From positions 1-13,685 of the forward strand of contig URXH01000052.1 in the NCBI GenBank assembly GCA_900551675.1: a DNA stretch of 13,685 nucleotides, read 5' to 3'. Origin of the DNA: an uncultured bacterium. Lineage in GTDB: Bacteria > Cyanobacteriota > Vampirovibrionia > Gastranaerophilales > Gastranaerophilaceae. Below the pieces are notes generated by a model. It was not told the origin of the DNA, made no database searches, and saw only the letters and a list, made by a program, of their open reading frames with translations. This document shows positions 7,606 through 13,021 of the stretch, in pieces (position 1 is the first letter of the stretch; each line of letters begins with the position of its first letter). A program made the translations under genes and the position numbers.

Positions 7606-8559
7606 ATGGATAAACCGACTTTGGCAGTTATTATTCCGTGTTATAATGAGGAGTTGTGTATCAAACATACTGCAGAAATACTTCTAAAGTTACTTGATGA
7701 ACTTTTATCAAAAGAAAAAATCAATAAAAACAGTTATCTTTATCTAGTAGATGACGGATCAAAGGATAATACCTGGAATATTATAGAAGAGCTGCATAAC
7801 AATGATATGCGCGTTAAAGGGTTAAAATTTATTCATAATTTCGGCAACCAAAAGGCTCTAATTGCAGGGCTTGAAGGGGTAAGAAATATTGGATGCGACT
7901 GTGCCGTTTCAATTGATGCTGATTTACAACAGGACGAGAAAGCAATTGAAAAATTTATTGATGAATACATTAATGGTGCTGATATCGTCTGTGGTATAAG
8001 AAATGACAGAAAAACGGACTCATTGTTCAAAAAATTTACAGCTATGGCATTTTACAAGACAATGAATATACTTGGTGCCAAAATACCTCCTAACCATTCG
8101 GATTACAGGCTTGTCAGCAAAAAAGCTCTTGATATTATGGAGCTTTATCCAGAAAAATATTTATTTTTACGAGGCTTTTTTAATGAGCTCGGTCTAAAAA
8201 CAGCCTATGTAAAATTTGATGTCAAACCAAGAACTGCAGGAGAATCAAAATTCAACTTTATGTCATTAATGACGCTTGCATTGAACGGAATAACCTCGTA
8301 TAGCGTTGTCCCGTTAAGATTTGTTGCTGTTTTAGGCTTTTTCATGGCATTTTTGGGCTTTTTGGTTGGCTTAGAGACTGTAGCAGAAAAAATATTCTGG
8401 CATAATTCCCCTAACGGCTGGGCTACAGCTATAATATTATTATGTATATTCGGCGGAATTCAGCTTTTCTGCCTTGGACTTATAGGTGAATACGTCGGGC
8501 AGGTATTTCAGGAAGTTAAAGCAAGACCGAGATACATAAAAGATAAAGAGTTAAAATAA
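7606..8559 (+). CDS. Membrane glycosyltransferase family 2, polyprenyl-phosphate sugar transferase (GtrB/DPM1-like)
   Basis: A 317-residue protein. Residues 1-230 are a GT2 catalytic domain on the cytoplasmic face: VIIPCYNEE (8-16), LVDDGSKDNT (47-56) and the nucleotide-sugar/metal motif DADLQQ (104-109). Two transmembrane helices follow (about 235-257 and 272-296), then a short basic tail. This is the GtrB/dolichyl-phosphate-mannose synthase arrangement, transferring a sugar from a nucleotide donor to undecaprenyl phosphate for later use outside the membrane. Length is typical for the family. The start is the ATG at 7606, with AGAGAGG 5 nt upstream; the in-frame TTG at 7573 would add 11 residues but lacks a ribosome-binding site. 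It is divergent from the deacetylase gene. The stop codon is 2 nt from the 3' end of the SRP RNA gene on the other strand. The donor sugar cannot be told from the sequence. Confidence 0.88.
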   Translation: MDKPTLAVIIPCYNEELCIKHTAEILLKLLDELLSKEKINKNSYLYLVDDGSKDNTWNIIEELHNNDMRVKGLKFIHNFGNQKALIAGLEGVRNIGCDCAVSIDADLQQDEKAIEKFIDEYINGADIVCGIRNDRKTDSLFKKFTAMAFYKTMNILGAKIPPNHSDYRLVSKKALDIMELYPEKYLFLRGFFNELGLKTAYVKFDVKPRTAGESKFNFMSLMTLALNGITSYSVVPLRFVAVLGFFMAFLGFLVGLETVAEKIFWHNSPNGWATAIILLCIFGGIQLFCLGLIGEYVGQVFQEVKARPRYIKDKELK

Positions 8560-8561
8560 AA

Positions 8562-8818
8562 AGCCGTGCCACTGTCTATCGAATTCGTTAAACAAAATCT
8601 TTAAATACACTACCTCTTTTTAATGACACAACACCCGCAAGGATTGTCTTAGTGCTGCTGCGTTTCCGCCCTGACACGGTTCGACAGCTTACGCCATCAT
8701 GCCCTTAAACGTCAACAATAACATATTTATCAAAATTATTCACCGGATCCTCACAACAGGCTCTGCACCCCGCATTAACTTCGGGTCAAGGGATTGCAAT
8801 TCCCCGTGGAGCACGGCT
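8562..8818 (-). ncRNA. ffs: Signal recognition particle RNA, large (Alu-domain-containing) bacterial type
   Basis: About 257 nt on the minus strand. The diagnostic domain IV hairpin is at 8682-8648: GAACCGTGTCAGG, then GCG-GAAA-CGC, then AGCAGCACTAAG. This keeps the conserved asymmetric loop (CAGG/AGCAGCA) that binds Ffh. The ends pair perfectly (AGCCGTGC at 8818-8811 with GCACGGCT at 8569-8562), giving helix 1 of the large form. The 5' part holds two small hairpins (GGG..CCC, then CCCG..CGGG) in the place of the Alu domain, and GTTGACGTTT precedes the apical arm as in Bacillus/Clostridium SRP RNAs I remember. The RNA works with Ffh and FtsY in co-translational membrane targeting. The 3' end runs into TTTTTATTTT, overlapping the stop of the convergent glycosyltransferase. 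Exact ends are inferred from the pairing and promoter position. Confidence 0.94.
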
Positions 8819-8824
8819 GAATAT

Positions 8825-8854
8825 ATCTTAGCACAAAAAAACTTTAATCTGCAA
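8825..8854 (-). promoter_or_regulatory. Promoter of the SRP RNA gene
   Basis: Minus strand: TTGCAG (8854-8849), an 18-nt spacer, then TAAGAT (8830-8825) preceded by TGC, an extended -10. The start would fall at about 8818, the first base of the paired 5' end. The -35 lies over the last codons and stop of the upstream membrane protein gene. Confidence 0.7.
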
Positions 8855-9641
8855 GCTTTGTAATTAATATAGGCAAGTCGCTGAAAAACAACGGAAGCGA
8901 TTTTGATTTTGTTGTCCAGCCCGACCATACAACTCCCGGATATGATTTTGAATTCATATTTTCAAGCATTGCTTCGAAATTTGATTTTTGAGATTTTATT
9001 ATTTGCAAATCTGTAAGTCTTCCAATATCGCCAAGATTTATAACTGTGTACTTCCCTTCATTATCATATCTCTTTTTTGCATTTTTTAATTCGTAGAAAA
9101 TATTTTTATTTATTTCATTTCTTTTTAATCTGCGCGTAAAAGTTTTGCCCTGAGCATTTGTCCTTGATGAAGTATGGGCAATATTGACCGTTTTAATCCC
9201 TAATTCCTGAGTGTGTTCGGCAAAAGCGTTCATAATTTCCGCAAGCTTTTCTTCTTTATCGCCGGTAAGTATTACGCCTGATTTAAATTTTTTACTTAAT
9301 GTTATTTCCTTATTACCTTCAATAGCGCACTTAAGCGGATAAAGAACTTTATTTTTAAGTTCCTCAACTGTATTTGGCGAATCTTTTATACGGTTGAGAC
9401 CTTTTTTCATATCTGTTATTTCTACAATATTTTCCGGCAGTTTTTTAGGACCTTTAAGGTTAAAAAGAGTAATGATAACCGCAGCCAGTGCAAGAAGTCC
9501 TGTAGCAACCTTAAATTTTCTTGAATCGTGTTTTGAATTTATATGTGCAAGATCTGCAGTATACATAAAAGGATAATTATTTTCCTGCTTATCCCTTTTT
9601 TTTATACCTGAAAAACTAAAAGAAACCGCGTGCACTTTCAT
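8844..9641 (-). CDS. Membrane-anchored AAA-like protein with degenerate Walker motifs (probable pseudo-ATPase)
   Basis: A 265-residue protein with a short polar N-terminus containing SFSFSG, one transmembrane helix (about 45-61) and a cytoplasmic or external domain (70-265). I recognise no named family, but the order of strands follows an FtsH-type AAA domain: VEELKNKVLYPLK (92-104) before strand 1, SGVILTGDKEEKLAEI where GPPGTGKT would be (121-136), an ELKNAKKRYDNEG helix (184-196), YTVINLGDIGRL where IIFIDEIDAV would be (198-209), and MLENM...PGVVWSGWTTKSKSL (225-249) like the MDG...VIVIAATNRPDVL segment. The Walker A lysine and Walker B acidic pair are missing, so ATP hydrolysis is unlikely, and the protein ends before the lid and any protease domain. 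No Shine-Dalgarno; TAAAAT ends 5 nt before the ATG. The SRP RNA gene follows directly on the same strand. The AAA relationship is my inference. Confidence 0.7.
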   Translation of the reverse strand: MKVHAVSFSFSGIKKRDKQENNYPFMYTADLAHINSKHDSRKFKVATGLLALAAVIITLFNLKGPKKLPENIVEITDMKKGLNRIKDSPNTVEELKNKVLYPLKCAIEGNKEITLSKKFKSGVILTGDKEEKLAEIMNAFAEHTQELGIKTVNIAHTSSRTNAQGKTFTRRLKRNEINKNIFYELKNAKKRYDNEGKYTVINLGDIGRLTDLQIIKSQKSNFEAMLENMNSKSYPGVVWSGWTTKSKSLPLFFSDLPILITKLAD

Positions 9642-9769
9642 AATCTATTTTAAACACAGTAAATATATTTTTTGTCATTATATTAAGAAAAATTAATAAA
9701 AATATTATAGCCGTAAGGTTAATGTAAAAATCGCAAGAAAAAAGATAATATATATTGAAAGGAGAAATA

Positions 9770-10162
9770 ATGGAACGCTTAGATTTATATAAGTGCGAAA
9801 TCTGCGGGAATATGGTTGAAGTGATTCTAGTTGGCGGTGGCGAGCTTGTCTGCTGCGGTCAGCCTATGAAAAAACTCGAAGCACAAGAGCAAGAAGACGC
9901 CATGCTAGAAAAACATATTCCGATATTTATAAAAAATTCGGATAATAAAGATGAAATTCGTGTCGGTGAAGTTCTGCATCCAATGACAGAAGAACATCAT
10001 ATAGTGTTTATTGAAACAATTTCCGAAGACAGAAATAAAGTACAGTTACAATATTTATATCCGGGAGATGAACCCAAAATGCTTTTGAATGATGACTTTA
10101 AAAATCTTACAGCAAGAGAATTTTGTAATCTGCACGGATTATGGGAGGGTAAAAGTGATTAG
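9770..10162 (+). CDS. dfx: Superoxide reductase, desulfoferrodoxin type (2Fe-SOR)
   Basis: A 130-residue cytoplasmic enzyme that reduces superoxide to hydrogen peroxide without releasing oxygen, typical of anaerobes. The N-terminal desulforedoxin domain has the four iron-binding cysteines Cys9, Cys12, Cys28 and Cys29 (CEICG...VCCG). The C-terminal catalytic domain has the full square-pyramidal Fe site: His49, His70, His76, Cys119 and His122 (motifs EKHIP, HPMTEEHH, FCNLHG). Glu47 and Lys48, which assist catalysis in characterised enzymes, are present in the same numbering. The start is the ATG at 9770 with AAAGGAG 6 nt upstream; the in-frame TTG at 9755 overlaps that ribosome-binding site and is rejected. 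The ferritin gene overlaps its end by 8 nt, which indicates translational coupling in one mRNA. Electrons probably come from a rubredoxin-type donor encoded elsewhere. Confidence 0.95.
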   Translation: MERLDLYKCEICGNMVEVILVGGGELVCCGQPMKKLEAQEQEDAMLEKHIPIFIKNSDNKDEIRVGEVLHPMTEEHHIVFIETISEDRNKVQLQYLYPGDEPKMLLNDDFKNLTAREFCNLHGLWEGKSD

Positions 10163-10664
10163 CGAAAAGGTGCAAAATGTTCTTAATTCACAAATTAACA
10201 AAGAATTTTATTCAGCTTATTTATATCTTGCTATGTCTGCTTTTTTTGACGAAATTGGCCTGTATGGTTTTGCAAATTGGACAAAAGTTCAGGCACGGGA
10301 AGAAATTGATCATGGAATGATTTTATTTGATTATATTATTGAACGAGACGGCAGAGTAAATCTTGATAAGATTGACTCCCCCGAACGAAATTTTGAAAAT
10401 CCTCTGCAGGTATTTGAAAAAATTCTCGAGCACGAAAAGTTTGTTACGGAAAGCATAAATTGCGTTGCCTCTATGAGCGAAGATGAGTGCGATCTTGCAA
10501 CACGTCATTTTATAAACTGGTATATAACAGAGCAGGTTGAAGAAGAAGCAAACGCAAGAGATGTAATAACAAAATTAAAAATGTTCGGGAATGAAAAAGC
10601 TTCGCTTTATCATCTGGATCAAGACTTAAGCAAAAGAGAGTATAAAGCTCATTCTTATAAATAA
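10155..10664 (+). CDS. ftnA: Ferritin, non-haem bacterial type (FtnA-like)
   Basis: A 169-residue iron-storage protein expected to form a 24-subunit shell that oxidises Fe(II) and stores it as a mineral. Numbered from the GTG start, the ferroxidase ligands fall exactly as in E. coli FtnA: Glu17, Glu50, His53, Glu94, Gln127 and Glu130 (motifs NKEFYSAYLYLAM, REEIDH, EQVEEE). There is no haem-binding feature of bacterioferritin. The GTG at 10155 is preferred because GGAGGG lies about 6 nt upstream and the protein then has standard length; the upstream ATG in the same frame at 10089 would add 22 unrelated residues from inside the superoxide reductase gene. The GTGATTAG overlap places its start within the superoxide reductase stop region. 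Pairing with superoxide reductase fits joint protection from superoxide, peroxide and free iron. A terminator follows. Confidence 0.95.
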   Translation: MISEKVQNVLNSQINKEFYSAYLYLAMSAFFDEIGLYGFANWTKVQAREEIDHGMILFDYIIERDGRVNLDKIDSPERNFENPLQVFEKILEHEKFVTESINCVASMSEDECDLATRHFINWYITEQVEEEANARDVITKLKMFGNEKASLYHLDQDLSKREYKAHSYK

Positions 10665-10706
10665 AATTGCGGGGAGATAAAATTTCCCCGTAATTATTGC
10701 AATTTT
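10663..10706 (+). terminator. Nested-hairpin terminator after ferritin
   Basis: The inner hairpin is CGGGGA (10670-10675) with TCCCCG (10685-10690). It sits inside an outer 8-bp stem, AAAATTGC (10663-10670) with GCAATTTT (10699-10706); the C at 10670 can belong to only one stem at a time. The T-run at 10703-10706 follows, and more T-rich sequence lies beyond. The first bases overlap the ferritin stop codon. It separates the oxidative-stress pair from the kinase operon. Confidence 0.7.
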
Positions 10707-10715
10707 GTAATGTAT

Positions 10716-10744
10716 TTGTCTTGCGAATTAAAATAGCGTATCAT
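10716..10744 (+). promoter_or_regulatory. Candidate promoter of the kinase operon (leaderless)
   Basis: TTGTCT (10716-10721), a 17-nt spacer and TATCAT (10739-10744) lie 7 nt before the kinase ATG at 10752, so transcription would begin at the start codon. An alternative pair, TTGCGA (10721-10726) and TATAAA (10744-10749), also spaced by 17 nt, matches consensus better but would start transcription just inside the gene. No Shine-Dalgarno precedes the ATG. Confidence 0.4.
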
Positions 10745-10751
10745 ATAAAGT

Positions 10752-12353
10752 ATGAATACCGGTAAAATTGTAGTAGTTGATGATGAAAAAATGGTTACCT
10801 CGGCTTTTAAAACACTGTTTAAAGTTGAGGGATTTGATGATATACATTTATTTAACAGCCCGAAAGATGCTCTTATTTTTTTGAATGATAATGTTCCAGA
10901 TTTAATTATTTCTGATTTTATTATGCCGGAAATGAACGGACTTGAATTTTTAAGAGAATCTAAAAAGCTTTATCCTGAAGTCAGCATGATTCTTTTGACT
11001 GGTTATGCAGATAAAGAAAATGCTATTAAGGCAATAAATGAAATCGGACTTTACAAATATATTGAAAAACCATGGGATAATGATGATCTTATTCTTAATA
11101 TAAAAAACGGCATAGAAAGAAGCCATCTGCTGAAAAATCTCCGCAATAAGATTTCCGAACTTGAAGATGCTAAATCAAAGCTTCAAGATTATTCCGCTAA
11201 CCTTGAAAAAATTGTAGCAGAGCGTACGGCAGATCTTCAAGAAGCTAATAAAAAACTCTCCGGCATCATTAATTATTGCGCGGACGGAATAATTATTGTT
11301 GACGGTGATGGCAAAATCGAGCAGGTTAACCCTGCATGCGAAAATATGGCAGGACTTTCTGCAGAATCATTGAGTAAAAAGAAATTTCAGGAAATTGCTT
11401 ATTCAAATGTAAAAGAATTTAATTCATCTAAAGATAATCAATCCGGTGAAATTTTCGGACTCGGAGAAGAACATTCTGAGATTTTACTGCGCGACTATTA
11501 TTTAGTAAATACTTTAAGCGGTATTCATATTCCAGTTGAAATAAGTTTTGCTGGAATCTCAGGCGATGATAATAAATTTGATAAATTTGTCGGCGTTATC
11601 AGAGATGTAAGCGCACATAAAGAGGCTGAAAGGCTGAGAGATGATTTTATTGCGACTCTTACCCATGATATGAGAACGCCTCTGCTTGCCGCTATTCAGA
11701 CATTAAAATTCTTCCTTGAAGGTGCAATAGGAACTCTTGATGAAAAGCAAAAGGTGCTTTTATCTACAATGCTTCAAAGCAACGAAGATTTGCTCGGACT
11801 TGTAAATGCGCTGCTGGAAGTTTACAGATTTGAAAGCGGTAAATTAACTCTTTGCAAAACTGCTTTTCCTGTAAAAGATTTAGTTGAGCAGTGTTACAGT
11901 GAATTAAAACCGCTTGCACTTAAAAAAGATCTTAATTTTTTGGTAACTTTTGAACTCTCTGATGACTTGCATATATTTGCTGACAGAGCCGAGATTAAGC
12001 GTGTGATTACAAATCTTTGCGGTAATGCATTGAATTATACCAATAAAGGCGGAGAAGTAAAGGTGCTTGCAAAAGCTCAGAACGGGGACTTTATATTTTC
12101 GGTTTCTGATAACGGAAACGGAATTCCTCAGGCTGATATCCCGAATTTATTTAAAAGATTTTCTCAAGGAACTGCAAGAAAGCGTTCTACGGGAACCGGT
12201 CTCGGGCTTTACCTGTCGCGGCAGATTATTGATGCTCATGGCGGGAAAATCTGGGTTGACAGTAAAGTAGATAAAGGCAGCGAATTTTCATTCCTGATGA
12301 CTGATGTTGTTATAGATGCTAAAATTAAAGAAAGACAGGTTTCTAATGGCTAA
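10752..12353 (+). CDS. Receiver-PAS-histidine kinase (soluble hybrid sensor kinase)
   Basis: A 533-residue protein with no membrane segment. Order of domains: receiver (5-120) with acidic pocket Asp10/Asp11, phosphoacceptor Asp55, Thr83 and Lys106; a coiled coil (about 122-170); PAS (about 170-290); HisKA with His305 in the LTHDMRTPL motif; and HATPase (about 370-520) with N box around Asn421/Asn425, Asp453 in VSDNGNGIP, and GTGLGL (481-486). All catalytic residues are present. The receiver at the N-terminus suggests that another kinase controls this one through Asp55, while the PAS domain may sense a cytoplasmic ligand or redox state. The phosphate probably goes to the response regulator whose gene overlaps the last 8 nt. 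The THDMRTPLLAAIQTL style resembles cyanobacterial kinases I remember. The input signal is unknown. Confidence 0.92.
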   Translation: MNTGKIVVVDDEKMVTSAFKTLFKVEGFDDIHLFNSPKDALIFLNDNVPDLIISDFIMPEMNGLEFLRESKKLYPEVSMILLTGYADKENAIKAINEIGLYKYIEKPWDNDDLILNIKNGIERSHLLKNLRNKISELEDAKSKLQDYSANLEKIVAERTADLQEANKKLSGIINYCADGIIIVDGDGKIEQVNPACENMAGLSAESLSKKKFQEIAYSNVKEFNSSKDNQSGEIFGLGEEHSEILLRDYYLVNTLSGIHIPVEISFAGISGDDNKFDKFVGVIRDVSAHKEAERLRDDFIATLTHDMRTPLLAAIQTLKFFLEGAIGTLDEKQKVLLSTMLQSNEDLLGLVNALLEVYRFESGKLTLCKTAFPVKDLVEQCYSELKPLALKKDLNFLVTFELSDDLHIFADRAEIKRVITNLCGNALNYTNKGGEVKVLAKAQNGDFIFSVSDNGNGIPQADIPNLFKRFSQGTARKRSTGTGLGLYLSRQIIDAHGGKIWVDSKVDKGSEFSFLMTDVVIDAKIKERQVSNG

Positions 12354-13020
12354 AAACGTTAGAGTTTTAATTGTTGAAGATCACGATATGGCTCGTATGG
12401 GGCTTTCTGTAATACTTGGCAATAATCCTAATATTGAAATTGCAGGAATGTGTGCTGACGGGCTGGAAGGTGTTGACAAAGCTTTCGAAATCCTGCCCGA
12501 TGTTGTAGTTATGGATATCGGCCTGCCGACTATTGACGGAATTGAAGCAACCAAAAGGATTAAAAATGCAAATCCAAATATAAAAGTTTTAATGTATACA
12601 TCAAGAGAAAGCGAAGACGATATTTTCGATTCATTTCAAGCAGGAGCGGACGGCTATATTACTAAAGGTGCTACATCCGAGCAGACGGTTTCTGCTGTTC
12701 TGGCAGTGTCGGATGGTGCAGGCTGGCTTGATCCGGCAATTGCTAAAGTTGTTCTTACAAATATAAGACGCGGTTCTTCCGTAAATGAAAAACGGGGAGA
12801 AATCAACTACAAACTCGGTAAAAACTTGTACGGTTTAACTGAACGTGAAATGGAAGTTCTTGCTTTGATTGTTGACGGTTTGACAAATCCGCAGATTGCA
12901 GAAAAACTTGTTATAACTATTTCAACAACTAAAACTCATGTTCACAGTATTCTACAGAAATTGTACGTTAATACGCGTTCAAAGGCTATCTCCATGGCAA
13001 TGAAAGAAGGACTGGTATAA
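12346..13020 (+). CDS. NarL/FixJ-family response regulator
   Basis: A 224-residue DNA-binding regulator. The receiver domain (4-122) has Glu11/Asp12, phosphoacceptor Asp57, Thr85 and Lys107. A linker follows, then a LuxR-type helix-turn-helix (about 160-224) beginning LTEREMEVLALIVDGLTN with recognition-helix region STTKTHVHSILQKL. Phosphorylation by the overlapping kinase should promote dimerisation and DNA binding. I use the ATG at 12346, which follows a modest ACAGG ribosome-binding site and begins directly before beta-strand 1 of the receiver; the ATG at 12316 lies inside the kinase frame region and would add 10 atypical residues. The 8-nt overlap with the kinase suggests coupled translation. 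The next gene starts 1 nt after its stop, so that envelope protein may be part of the same regulon or sensing unit. Targets are unknown. Confidence 0.93.
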   Translation: MAKNVRVLIVEDHDMARMGLSVILGNNPNIEIAGMCADGLEGVDKAFEILPDVVVMDIGLPTIDGIEATKRIKNANPNIKVLMYTSRESEDDIFDSFQAGADGYITKGATSEQTVSAVLAVSDGAGWLDPAIAKVVLTNIRRGSSVNEKRGEINYKLGKNLYGLTEREMEVLALIVDGLTNPQIAEKLVITISTTKTHVHSILQKLYVNTRSKAISMAMKEGLV

Positions 13021-13021
13021 T

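Noticed and set aside
8740..8928. 62-codon minus-strand ORF over the SRP RNA 5' end
   Set aside because: It covers the promoter and Alu-like part of a well-supported SRP RNA and has no ribosome-binding site or coding character.
9755..9769. TTG start adding five residues to superoxide reductase
   Set aside because: The added codons are the ribosome-binding site itself, and the ATG at 9770 gives canonical residue numbering.
10089..10154. Upstream ATG extension of ferritin
   Set aside because: It would add 22 residues encoded within the superoxide reductase gene. The GTG at 10155 has a strong ribosome-binding site and gives exact ferritin numbering.
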